Below, one piece after another: positions 56,173-64,000 of a DNA stretch of 64,000 bases. The number at the start of each line of letters is the position of its first letter. Position 1 is the stretch's first letter. Both the position numbers and the translations under genes were made by a program. The notes under the pieces are model-generated. The model made no database searches. It was not told where the DNA came from and was given only the letters and a program-made list of their open reading frames with translations. The DNA is from an uncultured beta proteobacterium (GTDB lineage Bacteria > Pseudomonadota > Gammaproteobacteria > Burkholderiales > Burkholderiaceae_A): the NCBI GenBank assembly GCA_902625535.1, contig CACOBT010000005.1:1-64000 (forward strand). Direction: 5' to 3'.

Positions 56173-57264
56173 ATGATAAATAAAGAACAAGAAAACATCG
56201 ATAAAGAATTTGAAAAAATTCTTCAAACAAAAGAATCTAAAAGGTTTGCATTTTGGGTGTTAATCGTTTTTTTTGGAGGATTCTTGCTATGGGCTGCTTT
56301 TGTTCCCCTTGACGAGGGAGTTCCAACCATGGGAAAAGTTGTTGTGGATACCAAAAGAAAAGCTATTCAACATTCCACTGGAGGAACAATTAAGGAGATT
56401 TATGTCAAAGAGGGAGACTTTGTAGAAAAAGACGATATCCTCATGAAACTTGGAGATCAAAAGGCACAAAGTGAAGTCTTCATAGAGGAAAATAATATTA
56501 AGAGCCTTGAAGAAAACGTGAACCTTCAACGTATCTCACTTACGAAAGTATCTGGGTTGATCGAGTCAGGAAAAAAGCAGGTTAAGTTAGTGGAGGAAGA
56601 ATTGGGTGGTATCCGAGGGTTAGTCGCGGAAGGATATGCGCCAAAGGTACAGCAGATCAGTCTGGAGAAGGAACTAAATGAACTTTTATCAAAAACGAAT
56701 GAACTTAAAGGTAGTAAGGAACAGGCTATTCAGACCATAGAGGAATTAAAGTTTAAACTTAAGGCAGCAAAAGAACGCTTATTAATCTCTCAAAGAAACT
56801 TGAAGCAAAAGGAGATAAAATCTACTGTATCGGGACAGGTAGTTGATCTTCAAAAGCAGGCAATTGGTTCGGTCATTAGACCTGCAGAGAAGATTATGGA
56901 TATTGTTCCGAGGGATGAAATGCTTTTAATAGAAGCTGAAATTATGCCAAATCTTATTGATCGTGTTGCTGTTGGTGATGATGTAGATATAAGATTTTCA
57001 AATTTTTCGTTAACTCCACTTTTGGTTGTTCCAGGAACTGTAATATCTATTTCGACAGATGTCTTATTTCAGGAAAAAACAAAGTTACCTTATTACTTAG
57101 CTAGGGTCAAAGTTACAGATGTAGGTCTCGAAAGCCTTGGAGACAGAAAAATGAGACCTGGAATGGAAGTTGGCGTCATTGTAAAAACTGGTTCGAGAAC
57201 ATTATTGACATATTTGTTACATCCTTTGACGAGGAGAGTAGCCTTTTCTATGAAGGAAGAATAA
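56173..57264 (+). CDS. Type I secretion membrane fusion protein, HlyD/PrtE family
   Basis: Single N-terminal TM, HSTGGTIKEIYVKEGDFVEKDDILMKLGD, C-terminal RPGMEVGVIVKTGSRTLLTYLLHPL. Confidence 0.93.
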   Translation: MINKEQENIDKEFEKILQTKESKRFAFWVLIVFFGGFLLWAAFVPLDEGVPTMGKVVVDTKRKAIQHSTGGTIKEIYVKEGDFVEKDDILMKLGDQKAQSEVFIEENNIKSLEENVNLQRISLTKVSGLIESGKKQVKLVEEELGGIRGLVAEGYAPKVQQISLEKELNELLSKTNELKGSKEQAIQTIEELKFKLKAAKERLLISQRNLKQKEIKSTVSGQVVDLQKQAIGSVIRPAEKIMDIVPRDEMLLIEAEIMPNLIDRVAVGDDVDIRFSNFSLTPLLVVPGTVISISTDVLFQEKTKLPYYLARVKVTDVGLESLGDRKMRPGMEVGVIVKTGSRTLLTYLLHPLTRRVAFSMKEE

Positions 57265-57266
57265 CT

Positions 57267-58592
57267 TTGATCAATTTTCTGAGATATATACTAGTTACAT
57301 TTATTTACGGCGTAAACACAGTATCTGCCGATGTTGACCTTCTATATTGTATTGAATTAGCGTTGCAAGATAATTCCGAAATCAAAAAAGCTAGAGCAGA
57401 ATTTTCAGCTTTCAAAGAGCTAGAGGATCAAAGTTTAGCAAATTTGTTGCCATCAGTAGGACTATCTATTTCTAGATCAAAAGTAAACCAGGATAGGTCC
57501 GACGGTGTGGGAGCAACACTCAACCAAGAATATCTCATGGAAAGTGATGCTATCTCACTGCGTCAACCTGTTTATCGACCAAAATTATTTAAGGACTTAC
57601 AACGAACAAAAAAAGAGGTATCGTCGGAAGAGTTATTATTATCAAAAAAAGAAGATGTACTAAAAATGAAAGTAATAGAGGCCTATTTTCGATCATTAAG
57701 AGCGTATGCAGAGGAGTTATTACTGGAAAAAAGAATAACCTTGCTAAACGAACAAAAGAGAGCCGCTACAAAGTCAATTGAAGCCGGGAGAGGAACTGTT
57801 ACAGAATTAGCGGAGATAAATGCCGCTCGCGATAAAGCTTTCGCCGATCTTATTAGAGCAAGGCAAAATATACGATTAGAGCTCAATGAACTTCAGTTCT
57901 ACACGGGTCTGAAAATTAAAAAAATCAAGAAGCTGAACGAAAATATAAATAACTTTGATGTTTTCAAAAAAAACACTATCACCATGTGGGAAGATGATGC
58001 CGTTCAAAACAATTATGAGCTAAAAAGTAAAAAAGAAAAAATTTCAGCCGCGAAGATTGCGTTATCCTCCGAGAAGCTCAATCGTTTTCCCACTATCGAT
58101 TTAAATATCCAAATGGCAAGAGGCTCAAGCGAAAGTACATTTTTTGTGGATTCGGAAACTAATTCCAATTCAATAGGGTTGACATTTTTCTTGCCGCTGT
58201 ACCAGGGAGGTAGTGTGAATTCAAAAATTCGGCAGTCAGTATCTAATTTGGATGCAGAGGTTGAAGGGCTTAAATTGCAAGAGGAAGACTTACGAAAAAG
58301 AGTTCAAAAAATTTATTTTGGCATGCTAGAAAGTATTGAACTCCACGATGCTCTGAAGTCCGCAATAACGTCAGCTACGATTGAGCTAGAAGCAACGAAA
58401 AAGAGCACTGCTGCCGGAGTCAGAAAACAATTAGATGTTTTAGTTTCTCAACAAAAGGCACTAAGCGTTGAACGAGAATTCGTTGAAGCTAAATTGAACA
58501 TCATTGTATATTGGCTTAATCTAAATATGCTTAAAAGTAACCTTAACCGGGAAACTATAAAAAAGGTTAACACCTTCTTAATTCCAAGCTAA
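57267..58592 (+). CDS. TolC-family outer membrane protein
   Basis: CIELALQDNSEIKKARAEF, PVYRPKLFKDL, FFLPLYQGGSVNSKIRQS; last gene of T1SS operon. Confidence 0.9.
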   Translation: MINFLRYILVTFIYGVNTVSADVDLLYCIELALQDNSEIKKARAEFSAFKELEDQSLANLLPSVGLSISRSKVNQDRSDGVGATLNQEYLMESDAISLRQPVYRPKLFKDLQRTKKEVSSEELLLSKKEDVLKMKVIEAYFRSLRAYAEELLLEKRITLLNEQKRAATKSIEAGRGTVTELAEINAARDKAFADLIRARQNIRLELNELQFYTGLKIKKIKKLNENINNFDVFKKNTITMWEDDAVQNNYELKSKKEKISAAKIALSSEKLNRFPTIDLNIQMARGSSESTFFVDSETNSNSIGLTFFLPLYQGGSVNSKIRQSVSNLDAEVEGLKLQEEDLRKRVQKIYFGMLESIELHDALKSAITSATIELEATKKSTAAGVRKQLDVLVSQQKALSVEREFVEAKLNIIVYWLNLNMLKSNLNRETIKKVNTFLIPS

Positions 58593-58909
58593 ATTTGCCC
58601 ACGAACTTTAAATTTTTTCTTTTTTTTGATACTTTCTTTTTTTTCATCTCCCGGTTCCATCTCTTTTAACCAATATGCCCAGGATAAAATAACGGCAACT
58701 GCTGTAAAAAGCTCCTCTGGTATTTCTTGATCTATATCCAATTGTGCCAATGCTGATAATAATTTCGGGTCTTCCGCAATATATATACCTTGCTTTTTGG
58801 CCTCCTGTATTATGATATCTGCGAGTTCTGCCTCTCCTTTCGCTGTTATTATTGGAGTCACATTCTTCCCGTATTCTAGTGCTACTGCTTCTTTTTCTAA
58901 ATTGTTCAT
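58589..58909 (-). CDS. FlhB C-terminal-like protein (FhlB/YlqH family)
   Basis: AVALEYGKNVTPIITAKGEAELADIIIQEAKKQGIYIAEDPKLLSALAQLDIDQEIPEELFTAVAVILSWAY; no NPTH motif. Confidence 0.85.
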   Translation of the reverse strand: MNNLEKEAVALEYGKNVTPIITAKGEAELADIIIQEAKKQGIYIAEDPKLLSALAQLDIDQEIPEELFTAVAVILSWAYWLKEMEPGDEKKESIKKKKKFKVRGQI

Positions 58910-58914
58910 TATCG

Positions 58915-60006
58915 TTATGCCTCTATATCCACTGTAATTCCTGAGAAAAGCTTCTCTCCCAAAATAGGCTTACCAGTATTTAGTTCTTTATTCCCAGGTC
59001 TCTCCTCATTAAATACCTCAAAAGAGTTAATATTTAAGCCAGCATCATTCAATAGAATGTTAAGTTTGTCGTTTTGTTTAATAGCCTTTTCGTAAGTAAT
59101 TTTGTTTGTGGCCCACATCTGCATATTAAGATTATTTTTCTTTTCAACAACTACTCTTAACCAAACTTCACCGATTATCTCATTCTTGGTGTGCAGGTTA
59201 AATGTATAGAAAGAATCATTTTCATTTTCTTTATTTCTCATCTTAGAGAAGGAAAAATGCCACTCTCCGAAGTCTTTAAATGGGAAAATCAAAGAGAAAA
59301 TTACTTCTCTGTTTTGTAAACTTTGATTGGTTTCAATCTGCGAAGCTTCTATGTCGAGTAATGTTCTCGTAATTGTTTGAGAATCGATTCCTCTTTCATT
59401 GAGTAATCTGACTAATTGACCGATGAGAACCTTTTGATTGTTTGGATTTAGTTTTTGTTTTTTTGCGAGTAGTGCCTCGTTAAATAATCCAAAATTCATA
59501 ATAAAATTTTTGATTTCGCTGGGTGTTAAGTTGTTAATACTAAGTCTCAACCCTAAAATTCGAGATATAAGATCACCCAATCCCCCTTTGGCAGCAAGGG
59601 AAGAGAGAATTCCGCTAGCATAAAGACTTGATAAGTTTCCGAATCCCGAGGAATGCAATAGCAAATTCATAAAATGAGGAGACAGAGGAACAAAAGTACT
59701 GGCAGTAGTTCCTCTGGTAAGGGAAACTCCCGCAGGCGTTAAAACAGCAGAACCATTATTCAGAATTGAGACCTTTGCCTGAAATCTTGAACCCTCTCCG
59801 GTATGAAAGGTTTTCGGAATTTCAAACTCTTTGTTTCCAATCAAAAGCTTTGTATGGTCACCCCGATTTTCAATGACAGCTTGTACGATTTGACCATCTC
59901 TTAACCCGAAAGACTTGGCTTCAGCTGCCGCTATCTTAAGAGTTCCCTCCAAAAATATTGGATTAACTTTTGATACTGCATTAGCCAAGTCAGCCGTGAT
60001 AATCAT
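58915..60006 (-). CDS. FliK-like flagellar hook-length control protein
   Basis: C-terminal Flg_hook-like WLRVVVEKKNNLNMQMWATN and adjacency to fhlB. Confidence 0.65.
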   Translation of the reverse strand: MIITADLANAVSKVNPIFLEGTLKIAAAEAKSFGLRDGQIVQAVIENRGDHTKLLIGNKEFEIPKTFHTGEGSRFQAKVSILNNGSAVLTPAGVSLTRGTTASTFVPLSPHFMNLLLHSSGFGNLSSLYASGILSSLAAKGGLGDLISRILGLRLSINNLTPSEIKNFIMNFGLFNEALLAKKQKLNPNNQKVLIGQLVRLLNERGIDSQTITRTLLDIEASQIETNQSLQNREVIFSLIFPFKDFGEWHFSFSKMRNKENENDSFYTFNLHTKNEIIGEVWLRVVVEKKNNLNMQMWATNKITYEKAIKQNDKLNILLNDAGLNINSFEVFNEERPGNKELNTGKPILGEKLFSGITVDIEA

Positions 60007-60066
60007 TTGTTACCTTTAAACGATTATATTCTTCCAGATTAACACAAAATAGCGCCCGCCCCAATT

Positions 60067-60711
60067 CTAGGGAAAGCGAACCCATCCTCTGTGCGGGTCC
60101 GTTGAAACGTAAGGATTTGATTTTTTGACCAAAGGGGCTCCTTTTCCTGAACCATCCATTCCGGCGATTGCATCTACACTAGGAATTATTAGGGTGGCTC
60201 CAGCTTGCATGGAAGTCGGCTTACCGGATGGGAATGCTTTTTTGTTATTTGCAATAATAATTTCGCCTATAACTTTCATCTTAAGAGGGTGCTGATTAAA
60301 TGTAGTCTTAATTATCTGATTTAGAGTATCACCTTTTTTTACAACGTACCTGTAAGATGAATTTAAGTCAGGGTTTGGAGTAGAAGTTGAGGACCCAGAA
60401 TATTGGGATATCGGAGTAACATTATTCATAATCTGTGTTTTTGATTGACCGACAGGAATTCCTCCTTGTATCAGAGTTCGAATTGCATTCAATGCTTGCG
60501 GGTCATTTAGTCTTTCATCAGTCATTCCTGATTCTAAGGGACTAAATTTACTCGGACTCTTTTTTTGATCGACCATGGTAGGAGCTGGAAAACTCGGAAC
60601 TGTTTCGGCGAAAGATTTTTGTAAACTAAGTATTGAACATAGTGTTGTTAACATCAGTATTTTTGTTAACACAAACAGATCTCGATTTTTTTTGCGCTTA
60701 TTAGTTGTCAT
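60067..60711 (-). CDS. LysM-domain secreted protein associated with flagellar accessory genes
   Basis: Signal-like N-terminus; YRYVVKKGDTLNQIIKTTFNQHPLKMKVIGEIIIANNKKAFPSGKPTSMQAGATLIIP LysM. Confidence 0.7.
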   Translation of the reverse strand: MTTNKRKKNRDLFVLTKILMLTTLCSILSLQKSFAETVPSFPAPTMVDQKKSPSKFSPLESGMTDERLNDPQALNAIRTLIQGGIPVGQSKTQIMNNVTPISQYSGSSTSTPNPDLNSSYRYVVKKGDTLNQIIKTTFNQHPLKMKVIGEIIIANNKKAFPSGKPTSMQAGATLIIPSVDAIAGMDGSGKGAPLVKKSNPYVSTDPHRGWVRFP

Positions 60712-60733
60712 TGCTTTTCCGTATCATATGGTA

Positions 60734-62014
60734 TTAGAAGGGAGTTACATTAATGCTGGTTCTTCCTTTTTTACTAACAGGACCTAGGTTTGGCCCAGCA
60801 ATTCTACGTGCCTCAGATTTGAAAGGTGAGACCGCTTTAATTTCTACTAAGGCTATTTTTTCAAGAGCAGACTCCTCTAAAATTCGATGAGGTATCATAT
60901 CAGAATCGGTAAGTAATAGTTGGTCGCCAAGTTTAATCCCCCTTTCAAAGCCTGCGTCAATATATATCGTATCATTTTTTATTTCAGAAATTGGGAAAGA
61001 AATTTGACGACAATCAAATGCGATTATGGTTTCTTTGATAATTTTAGAAACGCCTTCAGACATTTTTCGCTCAAAGTGCGCAGAAAAAGCTTTTTGCGAA
61101 TTTGTTTTAAACTTACCAATTTGGTTCGCTTCGTGAATAGCATAGGCAATCTGAGCTAGTCCTGAACGTGGTGCATCTGGGGGAGGGTCGGCCCAGGGAC
61201 TAGGTAAAAAGGTCTCAGAAGACAATATTATTTCTTTTTTATTTGAATCAATAACATTTAACAACAGATTCAATTCCACATGATTTCTTTTCTTTCTGAA
61301 TGAAAACTTTTCGATTGGCTGAATTTCGATCTCCATATGATACTGCGGTTTATTCAGGGAAGAGTTTGATAAGAAACGTTCATATGATGTCTTATACATT
61401 GGTTTCTTCTGCGTAAAAACCCAATTTTGGTGAGTGTTGACTCCGAGTTTAAATAGATTTTCTGTTTTATTACGAATCATTTCAAGATCATAATAGGGAA
61501 GCTCAAGGCTAGAGCGACCTACCTTTACAGTAATCTCAGCAACCCGTGCATAGGATGGGTTAGAAAATCTGCAGTACTTTGATTTTTTGTTTGATTTCAA
61601 CTGATGGATATTAAAGTCCTTTTCATTTAAATTATTTCTCAGCGAATCCCTACCAGTACTGTATCCCTCTGACAAAACATACAAATTTTCGTGTAAACTT
61701 CCGTTAGTATCTATCCACGAGCTGGCTTTCACCTTAGCTTTGGATTTTAAAGCTTCCGAAACCAGAATTTCTCTGATGGCTTTAAGTTTTTCTTCATTAT
61801 TTGTATAAGTTTTCTCCTTCGGTTCTTCTAATGCACGTGTTGAATTTTTGTCTTCAGAGCTATTTTGGTCATCTCGGGAGTTGAGTTCTTCCTGGCCAAG
61901 GGATATATTGGGTACAAGTCCAAAAGTAACCAAAATTAAACATGCAAAAACAGGTCTTTGAAAAAATAAAGCGTATGTTCGTTTTTTTTCTTTCATTGTT
62001 TTTATATGCATCAT
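60734..62014 (-). CDS. FlgT-like flagellar assembly protein
   Basis: Secreted; C-terminal IYIDAGFERGIKLGDQLLLTDSD resembles FlgT C-domain; linked to FlgP-like gene. Confidence 0.65.
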   Translation of the reverse strand: MMHIKTMKEKKRTYALFFQRPVFACLILVTFGLVPNISLGQEELNSRDDQNSSEDKNSTRALEEPKEKTYTNNEEKLKAIREILVSEALKSKAKVKASSWIDTNGSLHENLYVLSEGYSTGRDSLRNNLNEKDFNIHQLKSNKKSKYCRFSNPSYARVAEITVKVGRSSLELPYYDLEMIRNKTENLFKLGVNTHQNWVFTQKKPMYKTSYERFLSNSSLNKPQYHMEIEIQPIEKFSFRKKRNHVELNLLLNVIDSNKKEIILSSETFLPSPWADPPPDAPRSGLAQIAYAIHEANQIGKFKTNSQKAFSAHFERKMSEGVSKIIKETIIAFDCRQISFPISEIKNDTIYIDAGFERGIKLGDQLLLTDSDMIPHRILEESALEKIALVEIKAVSPFKSEARRIAGPNLGPVSKKGRTSINVTPF

Positions 62015-62069
62015 GTATATCTCAGTCGCGCTGTGTTGTTTATATTTGACGTATTATACTTTCTCTTGC

Positions 62070-62897
62070 TCAATAGGATGCTGCAAGTTGTTCAGCATAG
62101 TACCTTCTCAGGTCCTCAACAATGCCGCCGTCTAATGACAACGTCGTTTCATATGTATCATCGCCGACAGGGTTAATACTTACCACTTTTGCCCCGTATA
62201 TGATTCCTTCAACTTTTGTTCGGAACACATCACTTTTAATAACCATATCGGCAACCGTTGTTGTAGCATCTAAATATTGTCCGAAGACTTGCTCAGAAAG
62301 GCCTCGATATGCATCAAGTTTAGAGGCTCTAATTGCGAGGAGACGCTGTTGTGCGGGAATCGTATGGTGTTGAATGCTAATCACCGCGTATCCGGTGGCA
62401 CTGATTGCAGCCCGCCTTTTAACTAGGGGTTGCATCAAAGACTCACCACGCATTGTATCCACATCCACCGAATTGGCCTCATTCGCGACTTCAAATTCCA
62501 TTAATTTGTCATCAATCGCTTTCTCTGCCGCAGCCACAAGTAGATCACGTTCATTTAAAGCCCGATCTGCCGCTTTCTCAGCAGCCCTACGTTCCATTTT
62601 CGCAACCTCAGCAGCCCTTTTCGCTGCCTTTCTTTCGCTGGAAGCCGACATGGCTGCCTTATCTGCAGCTAGTCGTTGCGCCATAGCTTTTTCAACCGAG
62701 ATATCAACCGAAGCAAGCTTGATATTACTTTCCATGCTGTGTATCGAATTAGCATTGTTTTGTTTTTTAAATTCCTGGTCCGCCAGAGACTGAGATTTCG
62801 GTATAGGTACGCTTTGTTTACCCATGATTGGCATCCCTGCACAACCAATAAGAAGAAAGTTTGTAAATAGGCATAAAAGAGTTAGGCGAGTTCCCAT
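62070..62897 (-). CDS. LPP20-family lipoprotein, FlgP-like, with Ala/Lys/Glu-rich helical insertion
   Basis: Lipobox LLIGC; GYAVISIQHHTIPAQQRLLAIRASKLDAYRGLSEQVFGQYLDATTTVADM is LPP20/FlgP-like. Confidence 0.75.
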   Translation of the reverse strand: MGTRLTLLCLFTNFLLIGCAGMPIMGKQSVPIPKSQSLADQEFKKQNNANSIHSMESNIKLASVDISVEKAMAQRLAADKAAMSASSERKAAKRAAEVAKMERRAAEKAADRALNERDLLVAAAEKAIDDKLMEFEVANEANSVDVDTMRGESLMQPLVKRRAAISATGYAVISIQHHTIPAQQRLLAIRASKLDAYRGLSEQVFGQYLDATTTVADMVIKSDVFRTKVEGIIYGAKVVSINPVGDDTYETTLSLDGGIVEDLRRYYAEQLAASY

Positions 62898-62984
62898 GTC
62901 ACATCCTATGAAAAAATTAGTAGTAAGAAGGTGATCGGCTGTTTTGTCCTACACTTTAATTTTTCTGTTCCAATGCGGATACTT

Positions 62985-62990
62985 TATAAT
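62985..62990 (+). promoter_or_regulatory. Candidate -10 box for the sigma-54 activator gene
   Basis: Perfect TATAAT 33 bp upstream of ATG 63023; -35 poorly conserved. Confidence 0.35.
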
Positions 62991-63022
62991 GTTTGAGTAT
63001 CGTTTTTTTGTCTCAAGTAAAT

Positions 63023-64000
63023 ATGGTAAATTCAGAAATTCTTGGAAACAGCTCACTGGTCATTGAGTTGAAAAAATTGATTGAGACTGTTGCAGTTTCT
63101 GATACATCAGTCCTAATTTCTGGTGAAAGTGGTACTGGGAAGGAGTTGATAGCGAAAAATCTTCATTCCCTTTCAAAAAGATCCAAATATAAATTCATAG
63201 CGGTAAATTGTGCTGCGATACCAAAAGATCTAATAGAAAGTGAGCTTTTTGGTCATAGGAAGGGCTCATTCACTGGTGCCATCTCGGATAGATTGGGCAG
63301 GTTTGAACTGGCCAATGGCGGAACCCTTTTTTTAGACGAAATTGGGGACCTTCCGCAGGATGTGCAAGTTAAATTACTGAGAGTCTTGCAGGAACGTATT
63401 ATTGACCCGATAGGGTCAACGAAACCAAAACCGATCGATGTGAGAATTATTTCCGCAACGCACAAAAACTTAGAGGAGGAAATTGCAGCTGGCAGTTTCC
63501 GTGAAGACCTCTACTACAGGTTGAATGTATTACCTATACTTTCACCGCCTTTAAGAAAAAGAAAGTCGGATATTGTCTTGTTGTTTGAGCACTTTTCGAA
63601 AATTCATGCTGGAAATCAAGGTAACAATGTTTCTCTCGCCGATTGTCTGGTAAATGCTTTTGAGAGTTACAGTTGGCCTGGAAATATCAGAGAGTTATCA
63701 AATCTTTCCGCGAGGTTGACAACACTATACCCTGGAAAAAAGGAACTCCGAGCTTCTGAGATTCCAGAAACAATGTTTCCAGTTGGATTGAGGAAATTTA
63801 TCGATGTTAAAAGGGACAATAACGTTAAAACCAATAGGGTTGAAGACCTAATATCACTTGCACAAGGCAATAGTGAGCCTTCATTTCCTAGTGAAATTGG
63901 CAAGGAAATAGGTGACAACACAGATTTAGAAAAATCTCTTAAGGAAAGACTTGCCGAATTTGAAAAAAAGCTAATCAAGCAGGCTTTAATCGAATCTAAA
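63023..64000 (+). CDS. Sigma-54-dependent transcriptional activator (partial, runs off window)
   Basis: AAA+ motifs ISGESGTGKELIAKNLHS, ELFGHRKGSFTGA, GGTLFLDEIGDLP, RLNVLPILSPPLRKRKSDI, SWPGNIREL; open to window end. Not in the ORF track. Confidence 0.92.
   Translation, partial: MVNSEILGNSSLVIELKKLIETVAVSDTSVLISGESGTGKELIAKNLHSLSKRSKYKFIAVNCAAIPKDLIESELFGHRKGSFTGAISDRLGRFELANGGTLFLDEIGDLPQDVQVKLLRVLQERIIDPIGSTKPKPIDVRIISATHKNLEEEIAAGSFREDLYYRLNVLPILSPPLRKRKSDIVLLFEHFSKIHAGNQGNNVSLADCLVNAFESYSWPGNIRELSNLSARLTTLYPGKKELRASEIPETMFPVGLRKFIDVKRDNNVKTNRVEDLISLAQGNSEPSFPSEIGKEIGDNTDLEKSLKERLAEFEKKLIKQALIESK

Noticed and set aside
1-64000. Search for rRNA, tRNA, transposases, integrases, phage genes or defence systems
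   Set aside because: None could be supported by reading the ORF track and intergenic sequence; short intergenic gaps leave little room.

Overview
The window is an AT-rich, densely packed bacterial chromosome segment, probably gammaproteobacterial (inferred from EarP/EF-P, a CysB-like regulator, HemF and FlgT/FlgP-like genes). I saw no rRNA, tRNA, CRISPR array or transposase. From left to right: (1) dnaE, maf, earP, efp and an FAD oxidase, then the full dTDP-L-rhamnose set rfbBACD on the minus strand. (2) ugd, hemF, a UDP-glucuronate-epimerase-like gene, ppc and a frame-split EamA transporter. (3) An etfBA/cysB-like/panB operon. (4) mtnP, a FucA-type class II aldolase and mtnA, which suggests a DHAP-type methylthioadenosine shunt. 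(5) An SCO-like gene, nadD, rsfS, acuI-like, nadA and nadC, with nadB interleaved among glycan genes. (6) A gmd/rmd/wzm/wzt ABC-dependent polysaccharide locus encoding a methyltransferase and a triple-GT4 protein of 1229 aa. (7) A locus encoding a 1882-aa DUF4214/beta-repeat surface protein, an intrinsic terminator, and an operon for a TPR-GT9-like protein, an unknown 195-aa protein, two different type I secretion ABC subunits, a membrane fusion protein (MFP) and a TolC-like protein. (8) A flagellar accessory block (FhlB, FliK-like, LysM, FlgT-like, FlgP-like) divergent from a sigma-54 activator that runs off the window end. The best candidate for an undescribed system is item 7: a predicted S-layer or giant-adhesin export island with a dedicated TPR-glycosyltransferase, an orphan coupled factor and an asymmetric ABC pair, next to a D-rhamnan-like polysaccharide locus. 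Another pattern is that several genes appear to lack ATG/GTG/TTG starts and may use AUU or AUA.
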